This document shows positions 1-5,947 of a DNA stretch of 13,302 nt, piece after piece. The notes beneath the pieces are model-generated. The model did not search any database. It saw only the letters and a program-made list of their open reading frames with translations, and was not told the origin of the DNA. This DNA comes from Actinoallomurus sp048498315. GTDB taxonomy: Bacteria > Actinomycetota > Actinomycetes > Streptosporangiales > Streptosporangiaceae. Positions within the stretch are counted from its first letter, which is position 1, and each line of letters starts with the position of its first letter. The position numbers were made by a program, and so were the translations under genes. The stretch is from assembly GCA_048498315.1 (NCBI GenBank), contig JBEHYF010000149.1:1-13302 (forward strand), written 5' to 3'.

Positions 1-38
1 CCCGGGGCTCACGGTGCCCGGGGCTCACGGTGCCCGGT
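1..38. repeat. 16-bp tandem direct repeat at window edge
   Basis: Two identical, adjacent 16-base units (cccggggctcacggtg) occupy 1-16 and 17-32, and a third unit starts at 33 but diverges after cccgg. More copies may lie outside the window. The array is downstream of the minus-strand lipoprotein gene, in a stretch with no gene that I can support. I see no encoded function. Confidence 0.7.
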
Positions 39-42
39 GACT

Positions 43-91
43 CTCGCGGCGCCCGGCCGCGATGCGCGGGGCTCGCGATGCTCGCCGCGAG
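43..91 (-). terminator. Candidate terminator hairpin after the lipoprotein gene
   Basis: A perfect 9-bp inverted repeat (ctcgcggcg at 43-51, cgccgcgag at 83-91) lies 33 bases beyond the lipoprotein stop codon. The 31-base loop is itself GC-rich and contains the direct repeat gcgatgc twice. There is no T tract, as is common in high-GC actinomycetes, so the call rests on position and pairing only. Confidence 0.35.
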
Positions 92-124
92 GCCCCGGGG
101 GGAGGTTCGGGCGCCACACGCCGC

Positions 125-973
125 TCAGTGCGTGGTGCCGGCACCGTGGTTCAGCGAGCCCCGCAGCTGGTCACCGTCGGTGACCTGGTCGGCCGGAGGC
201 GCACTCACCGTGAAGGACTTGTCGTAGTCGCTGTAGATCATGGTCGCGGTGGCCGAGCCCTGCGCCGTCGTGATCTTGACGACGAGCTTGCGCGGCAGGT
301 TGTCCGCGCCCACCCACAGGTCCCAGACGATCTTCTTGGCGTCACCCCGCTGGTACAGGTTCTTGAAGGCCTTCTGCGCCTGCGGGTCGAGCTTGGCGGC
401 CGCCTCCTGGGGGGTGAGCGAGCCCTCGTAGTGCGTCGTCTTCACGCCGTTGACGCTCTGGGTGCCGACGCGGTGCGCGTCCTTCGAACCAGTGAAGATC
501 TCCGTCTGCTGGGCCGGGTCGGCCTGCTGGAGCAGCTGGTTCACGTTCACGCCGGCCTGCTGGGTGGCCTTGGAGACCGAGAACTTCACCCACGGCTTTC
601 CGCCGGTGAACTGGGACAGCTGCGACGGCACCTTCGCGTACAGGGTGTCGCCGAGCAGGATGGCGCGCTCGCCGACGGGCAGCGAGTGCCCGCCGAAGTC
701 CGCCTGCCGCAGGTCGCCGACGGCAGCGAGCTGCGGCTTGAGCCGCACCTGCAGGACGGCGTTTGCCGTGCCGGACGCCTTGCCGGTGCCGCCGGCGGTG
801 ATGTCCACCTTGTACGAGCTGACCGAGGCGGTCTTCTGCGACGCCAGGCCGATGGCCTGCGCGGCCGAGACGTTGACGGCGTCGGTCTTGCCGCTTCCGG
901 AACCCAGGCAGCCGGTGAGGGTGACCAGGGCGGCGGCGCCCGCCGCCGTACCCGCGGCATATCGACGAAGCAT
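125..973 (-). CDS. LppX/LprG-like secreted lipoprotein
   Basis: This encodes a 282-residue exported lipoprotein. Residues 1-22 form a typical lipoprotein signal peptide: MLRRY, a small-residue hydrophobic core, then the lipobox L-T-G-C with C22 as the lipidated cysteine. The mature part resembles the LppX/LprAFG (LolA-like) fold of actinobacteria, which is proposed to carry lipids or act on the outer face of the membrane; features include the SSYKVDI start, a GDTLYAKVPSQL strand and a C-terminal IVWDLWVGADNLPRKL segment. The start is ATG with AGGAGGGG about 8 bases upstream; longer in-frame starts have no signal peptide. As I recall, a lipoprotein gene also lies between rplA and rplJ in Streptomyces coelicolor, which matches this position left of rplA. 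It is separated from rplA by a terminator and a 434-base leader region, so it is probably transcribed alone. The exact ligand is unknown. Confidence 0.8.
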   Translation of the reverse strand: MLRRYAAGTAAGAAALVTLTGCLGSGSGKTDAVNVSAAQAIGLASQKTASVSSYKVDITAGGTGKASGTANAVLQVRLKPQLAAVGDLRQADFGGHSLPVGERAILLGDTLYAKVPSQLSQFTGGKPWVKFSVSKATQQAGVNVNQLLQQADPAQQTEIFTGSKDAHRVGTQSVNGVKTTHYEGSLTPQEAAAKLDPQAQKAFKNLYQRGDAKKIVWDLWVGADNLPRKLVVKITTAQGSATATMIYSDYDKSFTVSAPPADQVTDGDQLRGSLNHGAGTTH

Positions 974-1357
974 GGGAAAGACCCCTCCTGTATGGCCTGC
1001 GCGCCCCCGGGTCGAGGGCCGCGAACCCCTTTGTTCGGGCAATATCGAGTCTGCTCTCCCAAGGCTTGACAAAAATCCCCCGCGGGGACCAAATCGCGCA
1101 GTCCCGGATGCGCCGGGAGTCGTACGCCCCCTGTACGCAGGGGTGGATGCGGCACGCGCGGGGGGTGCGCGTCCGGGCCTCCGGCCGGGACCCCGCCGCA
1201 CACGACGGCCCCGGCGAGGAATGGCTCGCCAGAGCCGCATACCGGGATGACTGCAAAGGGCCAGGTCATGAAGCGACATTTCCCTGGCCTCTCGCCGGCC
1301 TCTCATTGTCCCTGGTCTCTCCCTGGCCTCGCCTGGGGAAAGCGCCGGAAGCGACGT
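974..1357 (-). other. Long leader/intergenic region of the lipoprotein gene
   Basis: There is no gene that I can support between the lipoprotein start and the rplA terminator. The region holds several small perfect hairpins: TCCCGG/CCGGGA at 1102-1118, CCCCTG/CAGGGG at 1128-1143 (loop TACG on the plus strand), and ACGCGC/GCGCGT near 1154-1172. Near 1280-1336 a ccctggcctc-like motif occurs three times. A weak minus-strand promoter candidate (TTGTCA near 1067-1072, GATATT near 1041-1046, with an over-long 20-base spacer) may drive the lipoprotein gene. All functional readings are inference. Confidence 0.4.
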
Positions 1358-1385
1358 GGGGGCATTCCCGTTTGGGAACGCCCCC
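1358..1385 (-). terminator. Terminator of the rplK-rplA transcript
   Basis: A 12-bp stem (1358-1369 with 1374-1385) with a 4-base loop starts 22 bases after the rplA stop codon. One position is an A/C mismatch if read on the plus strand but a G-U pair on the minus strand, so the structure is complete only in the rplA transcript. No U tract follows. Confidence 0.75.
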
Positions 1386-1407
1386 AGGTCGTGGATCGCT
1401 CGGCGGA

Positions 1408-2133
1408 TCAGCTCGCCGCGGCCTCTTCCAGCTCCGCGGCGAGGTTGCGGGTGGCGTTCGGGTCGATCGGGATGCCCGGGCCCATCGTCGTGCTCAGGGT
1501 CGCCTTCTTGATGTAACGGCCCTTCGCCGCCGACGGCTTCAGCCGCAGGATCTCGTCGATCGCCGCGGCGTAGTTCTCCACGAGCTGCCGGTCGCTGAAC
1601 GACGTCTTGCCCAGGATGAAGTGGAGGTTGCCGTGGCGGTCGACGCGGAACTCGATCTTGCCGCCCTTGATGTCGGTCACGGCCTTGGCCACGTCGGTGG
1701 TCACGGTGCCGGTCTTCGGGTTCGGCATCAGGCCGCGGGGGCCGAGCACCCGGCCCAGGCGACCGATCTTGCCCATCATGTCGGGCGTGGCCACGACGGC
1801 GTCGAAGTCGAGCCAGCCGCCCTGGATGCGCTCGATCATGTCGTCGGTGCCGACGTAGTCGGCGCCGGCCTCGCGGGCCTCGTCGGCGCGGGCGCCGCCG
1901 GCGATGACCAGCACGCGGGCGGTCTTGCCGGTGCCGTGCGGCAGGTTGACGGTGCCGCGCACCATCTGATCGGCCTTGCGGGGGTCGACGCCGAGCCGGA
2001 GCGCCGCCTCGACGGTGCCGTCGAACTTGGTGGGCGAGGTCTCCTTGGCCAGCCGCACGCCCTGCAGCGGGCTGTACAGCGCGGATTTGTCGATCTTGGA
2101 TGCGGCCTCGCGGTAGGCCTTGCTGCGCTTCAT
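1408..2133 (-). CDS. rplA: 50S ribosomal protein L1
   Basis: L1 binds 23S rRNA at the mobile L1 stalk near the E site and helps release deacylated tRNA; in many bacteria it also represses its own operon by binding the mRNA. The 241-residue product has the usual length and hallmark segments: MKRSKAYREA at the start, DPRKADQMVRGTVNLPHGTG, the two-domain core, and the conserved MGKIGRLGRVLGPRGLMPNPKTGTVT stretch, here split across roughly residues 115-140. The chosen ATG has AGGAG 7 bases upstream; an in-frame start 14 codons earlier lacks a Shine-Dalgarno site and precedes the conserved N-terminus. It is the last gene of the secE-nusG-rplK-rplA series, 188 bases after rplK, and is followed by a hairpin terminator. 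The long structured gap before it suggests it is regulated separately from rplK. Confidence 0.97.
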   Translation of the reverse strand: MKRSKAYREAASKIDKSALYSPLQGVRLAKETSPTKFDGTVEAALRLGVDPRKADQMVRGTVNLPHGTGKTARVLVIAGGARADEAREAGADYVGTDDMIERIQGGWLDFDAVVATPDMMGKIGRLGRVLGPRGLMPNPKTGTVTTDVAKAVTDIKGGKIEFRVDRHGNLHFILGKTSFSDRQLVENYAAAIDEILRLKPSAAKGRYIKKATLSTTMGPGIPIDPNATRNLAAELEEAAAS

Positions 2134-2156
2134 GTCACTCTCCTGTCGTGGAGCTT

Positions 2157-2186
2157 GTGGTACGGGCCCGCGCAAGGCCCTCCCAC
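2157..2186 (-). promoter_or_regulatory. Hairpin with asymmetric internal loop before rplA (possible L1 operator)
   Basis: On the minus strand GTGG and GGGCC pair with GGCCC and CCAC, with an internal loop of GA opposite GTA and an apical loop of 7 bases. It ends 23 bases before the rplA ATG. Two helices around an asymmetric internal loop is the architecture of known ribosomal protein L1 mRNA sites. The sequence match to an L1 site was not tested, so the function is inference. Confidence 0.4.
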
Positions 2187-2196
2187 GTGTTGAATT

Positions 2197-2228
2197 GCGC
2201 CCGCTCCGCGGGCGCTGTTCGCGGGCGC
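2197..2228 (-). promoter_or_regulatory. Mutually exclusive hairpins in the rplK-rplA spacer
   Basis: The 8-mer gcgcccgc (2197-2204) can pair perfectly with gcgggcgc at 2208-2215 or with an identical copy at 2221-2228. Both pairings use the same arm, so only one can form at a time. Position in the 188-base rplK-rplA spacer suggests an mRNA processing or regulatory element, but a simple GC-rich coincidence is possible. Confidence 0.35.
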
Positions 2229-2321
2229 TTTGACGCGCCGTCTTCCCTCGTCGTTCCGGTCGCTTCGCTCCCTGCGCTCCTCAGTCCAGACGACGCGCGC
2301 CCGCTCACGTGCCGGGCGCGC

Positions 2322-2753
2322 TCAGTCGGCGATGTTGATGCCCATGGAGCGGGCGGTGCCGGCGACGATCTTCTCGGCCTGCTCGATCGAGTTGGCGTTG
2401 AGGTCCGGCATCTTGGTCTGGGCGATCTCCCGCAGCTGGTCGCGGCTGATGCTGCCGACCTTGGTCTTGTGCGGCTCGCTACTGCCCTTGTCGATGCCGA
2501 CGGCCTTCTTGATGAGCTGCGCGGCCGGCGGCGTCTTGGTGACGAAGGTGAACGAGCGGTCCTCGTAGATGGTGATCTCTACGGGGATGATGTTGCCGCG
2601 CTGGGACTCCGTCGCAGCGTTGTACTGCTTGCAGAAGTCCATGATGTTGACGCCGTGCGGACCGAGGGCGGTACCCACGGGCGGCGCGGGCGTCGCCTGG
2701 CCGGCCTGCAGCTGCACCTTGACGACTGCGGCGATCTTCTTCCTGGGAGGCAT
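2322..2753 (-). CDS. rplK: 50S ribosomal protein L11
   Basis: L11 binds the GTPase-associated centre of 23S rRNA, contributes to the factor-binding stalk base, and is needed for stringent-response sensing by RelA. The 143-residue product has the standard length, with the N-terminal domain containing the Pro-rich hinge LQAGQATPAPPVGTALGPHG and the GVNIMDFCKQYN segment, and a C-terminal RNA-binding domain with KTKVGSISRDQ and the terminal GTARSMGI motif. The start codon is ATG, preceded by AAGGGGTGAGG. It lies 191 bases after nusG, unusually far for this operon; that spacer carries a strong inverted repeat and a possible promoter. L11 is also the target site region of thiopeptide antibiotics in actinomycetes; no resistance-type substitution was assessed. 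Confidence 0.97.
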   Translation of the reverse strand: MPPRKKIAAVVKVQLQAGQATPAPPVGTALGPHGVNIMDFCKQYNAATESQRGNIIPVEITIYEDRSFTFVTKTPPAAQLIKKAVGIDKGSSEPHKTKVGSISRDQLREIAQTKMPDLNANSIEQAEKIVAGTARSMGINIAD

Positions 2754-2802
2754 GCCTCACCCCTTCGTTCCTGTTTCCTCCGGCCCCGACTCCCGTACCG
2801 GG

Positions 2803-2836
2803 CAACGCGGCGGGTGGAACGCCGACCGCCGCGTTG
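2803..2836 (-). promoter_or_regulatory. Perfect 11-bp stem in the rplK leader
   Basis: CAACGCGGCGG at 2803-2813 is a perfect inverted repeat of CCGCCGCGTTG at 2826-2836, with a 12-base loop. It lies 49 bases upstream of the rplK start and is preceded in transcription by a smaller 6-bp stem (2847-2852 with 2859-2864). It could be an attenuator, a processing site or a nusG terminator; no U tract follows. A possible -10 (TACCCT, minus strand, 2875-2880) lies further upstream and would place this stem in an rplK leader. Confidence 0.5.
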
Positions 2837-2944
2837 GGACCGCTTCCCCCGCTTCGCCGCGGGGACGTCATGCGAGGGTACGCGCCGCAGCGTGGTGCCC
2901 GGCGCACGGCATCCGGAGGCGACCCTCGGCGCCCCCGGGACGGG

Positions 2945-3679
2945 TCAGATCTTGGATACCTGGTTGAACGACAGCTCGACCGGCGTCTCGCGGCCGAAGA
3001 TCGACACCAGCACCTTGAGCTTCTGCGCCTCGGCGTTGATCTCGTTGACCGTGGCCGGCAGCGTGGCGAACGGACCGTCCATGACGGTGACGGACTCACC
3101 CACCTCGAAGTCGACGGTCGCAGCAGCCTTGGTGGTCTCCTTCGCCTTGGCCTGCTCCTCCGGCTCGGGTGCCAGCAGCGCGGCGACCTCGCGCAGGTGC
3201 AGCGGCGACGGCGTGTTGGACAGGCCGACGAAGCCGGTCACACCCGGGGTGTTGCGGACGGCGGCCCACGACTCGTCGGTCAGCTCCATGCGGACGAGGA
3301 TGTAGCCCGGCAGGACCTTCTCGTTGACCTTCTGGCGCTTGCCGCCCTTGACCTCGGTGACCTCGTGCTGCGGTACCTCGACCTGGAAGATGTAGTCCTC
3401 CATGTTGAGGGACTGCGTGCGCTGCTCGATGTTGGTCTTCACGCGGTTCTCATAACCCGCGTAGGAGTGAACGACGTACCACTCGCCCGGCAGCGTGCGA
3501 AGCTGCGCCATGAACTCCTCGACCGGGTCCGGCGCCTCGTCGGACGGCTGGGCGGGGTTCTCGTCGGACGTCGGGGTGGAGTCCGTGGCGACTTCCTCAG
3601 CCTCGGCCGGAGCCGACGCGCCCATCGACTCGGCCTCCGGCTGGACGGCCTCGTCGTGGAACTCCGGGGACTCGGACAC
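2945..3679 (-). CDS. nusG: Transcription termination/antitermination factor NusG
   Basis: NusG binds the RNA polymerase clamp through its NGN domain, affects elongation and pausing, and links polymerase to Rho or ribosomes through its KOW domain. The 244-residue product begins with an acidic, low-complexity extension of about 60 residues (rich in E, D, A, S, P), common in actinobacterial NusG. The NGN domain follows (GEWYVVHSYAGYENRV, then VLPGYILVRM and NTPGVTGFVG at about residues 65-165). A linker rich in A, K, E leads to the KOW domain (DFEVGESVTVMDGPFA to the VSKI terminus). The start is GTG with a weak purine-rich upstream sequence (GAGAAAGAG). It lies 60 bases after secE, the standard order, and the two are probably cotranscribed. 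Confidence 0.97.
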   Translation of the reverse strand: MSESPEFHDEAVQPEAESMGASAPAEAEEVATDSTPTSDENPAQPSDEAPDPVEEFMAQLRTLPGEWYVVHSYAGYENRVKTNIEQRTQSLNMEDYIFQVEVPQHEVTEVKGGKRQKVNEKVLPGYILVRMELTDESWAAVRNTPGVTGFVGLSNTPSPLHLREVAALLAPEPEEQAKAKETTKAAATVDFEVGESVTVMDGPFATLPATVNEINAEAQKLKVLVSIFGRETPVELSFNQVSKI

Positions 3680-3739
3680 GGTGACTCTTTCTCTCGTTGC
3701 GGGATGGGTGTGGAATCTGGCTGGGACGCGGCGCGCCGA

Positions 3740-3985
3740 TCAGCCGAAGAGCTTCAGGACGACCCAGGAGAACCCGTTGTCGAGGCCGAAGACGATGCCC
3801 AGCACGATCAGCACGAAGACCATCGACACCGTGGTGTAGGTGACCAACTCGTGGCGGGTCGGCCAGATCACCTTGCGGAGCTCGGCGACCACCTGGCGGT
3901 AGAAGAGGAGAGGAGAGGTCCGTCTGCGAACGGACTTCCTCCTCTTTTCCGTAGTCGCGGCCTCGCCGCGCGTTTCAGTCGCCAT
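3740..3985 (-). CDS. secE: Preprotein translocase subunit SecE
   Basis: SecE is the small essential subunit that clamps SecY in the Sec protein-export channel. The 81-residue product has the single-TM architecture of actinobacterial SecE: a basic N-terminus (EKRRKSVRRRTS), the amphipathic conserved segment FYRQVVAELRKVIWPTRHEL, and one membrane helix at about residues 50-70 (TTVSMVFVLIVLGIVFGL). The ATG at 3985 begins the family-like sequence; a longer in-frame reading would run back through tRNA-Trp and is rejected. The Shine-Dalgarno-like GAGGGG ends about 14 bases before the ATG, rather far. Codons 15-16 are tandem AGG-AGG, rare in this genome type and a perfect internal Shine-Dalgarno sequence. 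It lies 101 bases downstream of tRNA-Trp, from whose promoter it may be read. Confidence 0.95.
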   Translation of the reverse strand: MATETRGEAATTEKRRKSVRRRTSPLLFYRQVVAELRKVIWPTRHELVTYTTVSMVFVLIVLGIVFGLDNGFSWVVLKLFG

Positions 3986-4033
3986 CGGTGTCGACGCATC
4001 CCCTCGTCGGTTGTGTCGCGAACTTCCGTTGTG

Positions 4034-4061
4034 GGCGTGCGCTTGGGTACGCCCGCGCACG
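4034..4061 (-). promoter_or_regulatory. Overlapping inverted repeats between tRNA-Trp and secE
   Basis: A 7-bp inverted repeat (cgtgcgc 4036-4042, gcgcacg 4055-4061) overlaps a second 6-bp one (gggcgt 4034-4039, acgccc 4049-4054). They cannot form together. They sit in the transcribed spacer between tRNA-Trp and secE and could act in processing or in switching; evidence is pairing alone. Confidence 0.25.
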
Positions 4062-4086
4062 TGCGCCGTGCACGAACGGTATTCCG

Positions 4087-4160
4087 CAGGGCAGGAGGGA
4101 CTCGAACCCCCAACCACCGGTTTTGGAGACCGGGACTCTGACCAATTGAGCTACTGCCCT
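4087..4160 (-). tRNA. tRNA-Trp (anticodon CCA)
   Basis: A complete cloverleaf is visible on the minus strand: acceptor AGGGCAG/CTGCCCT, D arm with GCTCAATTGGTCAGAGT, anticodon stem CCGGT/ACCGG around loop CTCCAAA (anticodon CCA), T arm GGGGG-TTCGAGT-CCCTC and discriminator G. The 3' CCA is not encoded. The order trpT-secE-nusG-rplK-rplA is the same in mycobacteria, which supports the call. Confidence 0.97.
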
Positions 4161-4173
4161 TCGCATGCCGCCG

Positions 4174-4199
4174 CTCCACGGCACGCGAGAGCCGTGGAG
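4174..4199 (-). promoter_or_regulatory. 9-bp perfect hairpin in the tRNA-Trp leader
   Basis: CTCCACGGC at 4174-4182 pairs perfectly with GCCGTGGAG at 4191-4199 around an 8-base loop. It lies between the predicted promoter and the tRNA 5' end (4160), so it would be in the tRNA precursor. It could protect or guide RNase P or endonuclease processing, or be an early terminator. Confidence 0.45.
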
Positions 4200-4217
4200 G
4201 ACGTCACTAGATGCTGG

Positions 4218-4248
4218 AGTCTACGTCCCAACGTACCCTCGCGTCGAA
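4218..4248 (-). promoter_or_regulatory. Probable promoter of tRNA-Trp-secE
   Basis: The minus strand carries TAGACT (4218-4223), a good actinobacterial -10 of the TANNNT type, with TTCGAC (4243-4248) 19 bases upstream, or TCGACG with 18. Transcription would start near 4211, about 50 bases before the tRNA. Confidence 0.45.
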
Positions 4249-4346
4249 CCGAATGCCGAGCAGGATGACCGTGCCGCGCCATCCGGGTCTGTCCACAGCC
4301 CCCATATCCGGCTGAGGCCTGCCGCGATGTCTGCGACCATAGGGGT

Positions 4347-5549
4347 ATGAGCACTCGAATCTCTGCCCGGATCGCCGCGATCTCCGAGTCAGCGACGCTG
4401 GCCGTCGACGCCAAGGCCAAGGCGCTCAAGGCCGCCGGGCGGCCGGTCATCGGGTTCGGCGCCGGCGAGCCCGACTTCCCGACCCCTGACTACATCGTCG
4501 AGGCCGCCATCGAGGCCTGCCGCACCCCGCGCTTCCACAAATACACCCCGGCCGGGGGGCTTCCGGAGCTCAAGGCCGCGGTCGCGGAGAAGACGCGCCG
4601 TGACTCCGGGTACGAGGTCGAGGCGTCGCAGGTGCTCATCACCAACGGCGGCAAGCAGGCGGTGTACGAGGCGTTCGCCGCCCTGCTCGACCCGGGCGAC
4701 GAGGTGCTGGTCCCGACGCCGTACTGGACGACCTACCCCGAGTCGATCAAGCTGGCCGGCGGCGTGCCGGTCGACGTGGTCGCCGACGAGACCACCGGCT
4801 ACCTGGTGAGCGTCGACCAGCTCGAACGGGCCCGCACCGACCGCACCAAGGTGCTGCTGTTCGTCTCGCCGTCCAACCCGACCGGCGCCGTCTACACCCG
4901 CGAGCAGATCGCCGAGATCGGCCGCTGGGCCGCCGAGCACGGCCTGTGGGTGATCACTGACGAGATCTACGAGCACCTCGTCTACGGTGGCGCGGAGTTC
5001 CGCTCGATGCCGGTGGTGGTGCCGGAGCTGGCCGACCGCACCCTCGTGCTCAACGGCGTCGCCAAGACCTACGCGATGACCGGCTGGCGCGTGGGCTGGA
5101 TGATCGGCCCGCAGGACGTCGTCAAGGCCGCCACGAACCTCCAGTCGCACGCCACCTCCAACGTCGCCAACGTCTCCCAGGCCGCCGCGCTGGCCGCGGT
5201 GAGCGGCGACCTGTCGGCCGTGGCGGAGATGCGCACGGCGTTCGACCGGCGCCGGCAGACGATCGTGCGGATGCTCAACGAGATCCCCGGCGTGGTCTGC
5301 CCCGAGCCGAAGGGCGCGTTCTACGCGTACCCGTCGGTCAAGGCGCTGCTCGGCAAGGAGCTGCGCGGGCGGCGGCCGCAGACCTCCGTTGAGCTGGCCG
5401 CGCTGATCCTGGAGGAGGCCGAGGTCGCGCTGGTGCCGGGCGAGGCGTTCGGCACGCCGGGCTACTTCCGCCTGTCCTACGCGCTCGGCGACGACGACCT
5501 GGCCGAAGGCGTGAGCCGGGTCGCCAAGCTGCTCGCCGAGGCCCGCTGA
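4347..5549 (+). CDS. aspC: Aspartate aminotransferase (class I PLP enzyme)
   Basis: This enzyme transfers the amino group between aspartate and 2-oxoglutarate using pyridoxal phosphate, linking amino acid synthesis to the TCA cycle. The 400-residue product is a full-length fold-type I, class Ib (I-gamma) aminotransferase. Visible residues: GFGAGEPDFPTP near 36-47, YTPAGG 66-71, N177 in SPSNPTG, D205 and Y208 in TDEIYEH, the Schiff-base lysine K240 in NGVAKTYAMTGW, phosphate-binding R248, and substrate carboxylate-binding R375 in GYFRLSYA. The ATG is supported by the conserved N-terminus (ISESATLAVDAKAKALKAAG), but AGGGG ends only 1 base before it, so translation initiation is odd. It is divergent from tRNA-Trp-secE, the arrangement in Streptomyces as I recall (aspC next to secE). 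A related specificity (for example prephenate or other acidic substrates) cannot be excluded. Confidence 0.93.
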   Translation: MSTRISARIAAISESATLAVDAKAKALKAAGRPVIGFGAGEPDFPTPDYIVEAAIEACRTPRFHKYTPAGGLPELKAAVAEKTRRDSGYEVEASQVLITNGGKQAVYEAFAALLDPGDEVLVPTPYWTTYPESIKLAGGVPVDVVADETTGYLVSVDQLERARTDRTKVLLFVSPSNPTGAVYTREQIAEIGRWAAEHGLWVITDEIYEHLVYGGAEFRSMPVVVPELADRTLVLNGVAKTYAMTGWRVGWMIGPQDVVKAATNLQSHATSNVANVSQAAALAAVSGDLSAVAEMRTAFDRRRQTIVRMLNEIPGVVCPEPKGAFYAYPSVKALLGKELRGRRPQTSVELAALILEEAEVALVPGEAFGTPGYFRLSYALGDDDLAEGVSRVAKLLAEAR

Positions 5550-5576
5550 CCTCGGGCGCCACCCGGGCCCGGCCCG

Positions 5577-5626
5577 CCCCGGGCAGATGCGCCGCGCGCC
5601 CGTCCAGGGCGGTGGCGCATCCGGGG
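5577..5626 (+). terminator. Candidate aspC terminator hairpin
   Basis: Starting 28 bases after the aspC stop, CCCCG, GATGCGCC and CGCCC pair with GGGCG, GGCGCATC and CGGGG, interrupted by a 4-base bulge and a small internal loop. The core GATGCGCC/GGCGCATC is at 5586-5593 and 5614-5621. No T tract follows. Confidence 0.5.
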
Positions 5627-5656
5627 AACGCACCGGTCGTTGCCCGGCCCGGGCGC

Positions 5657-5845
5657 GTGAACGACGGGCCGCGAACGGCCGCGGGCCGGTACGGCGTATG
5701 GACGGCCGGTCGCGGACTGCCGCCGGCCGGTACGTATAGACGCCCGGTCGCGGACGGCCACGGGCCCGTACGCCCGGGCGGGTGGACGCCCGGGCCGCAG
5801 ACGGCCGCAGGCGAGTACGGCCCAGGCGTGTGGACGAGCCGGCGC
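5657..5845. repeat. Degenerate tandem repeat, 39-47 bp units, about 4.5 copies
   Basis: Consecutive units begin near 5657, 5696, 5735, 5781 and 5828 (the last partial). Each has the same order of blocks: gt(g/a)tggac, g(c/g)ccgg, (t/c)cgcggac, ggccgcgggcc and ggtacg. Units 1 and 2 are 39 bases; units 3 and 4 carry extra cccgggcg-like or cccaggc bases. Between aspC and the convergent anti-sigma gene no ORF here looks real; all frames run open because of base composition. There are no variable spacers, so this is not a CRISPR array. Function unknown: a minisatellite, recombination-derived array or protein-binding sites are all possible. Confidence 0.75.
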
Positions 5846-5855
5846 TCTGACGAAC

Positions 5856-5891
5856 GACGCCCCGCGAGTGCCACGGAACTCGCGGGGCGTC
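5856..5891. terminator. Bidirectional terminator, perfect 14-bp stem
   Basis: GACGCCCCGCGAGT (5856-5869) is a perfect inverted repeat of 5878-5891, with an 8-base loop. It lies between the convergent aspC and anti-sigma genes, 56 bases beyond the latter's stop, and can stop transcripts from either side. No T tract is present on either strand. Confidence 0.8.
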
Positions 5892-5947
5892 TCCCGTTCG
5901 GCCGGCCGGCGGGGCGACCGGCCGTCCGATGATGGGTCCGGGGGCGG

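Noticed and set aside
62..1069. 335-residue plus-strand ORF over the lipoprotein gene
   Set aside because: Composition-driven antisense frame full of Arg, Gly and Leu; the minus frame has a signal peptide, lipobox and Shine-Dalgarno.
1066..1071. Perfect TTGACA on the plus strand
   Set aside because: No matching -10 at 16-19 bases and no plus-strand gene follows; it lies in the upstream region of the lipoprotein gene.
3740..4117. Longer SecE of 125 residues
   Set aside because: The extension would be translated through part of tRNA-Trp; the family N-terminus begins at the ATG at 3985.
2834..4141. 435-residue plus-strand ORF across nusG, secE and tRNA-Trp
   Set aside because: It is antisense to three well-supported genes and has no recognisable domain.
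5657..5845. CRISPR array
   Set aside because: Units are contiguous and degenerate, with no unique spacers and no cas genes nearby.
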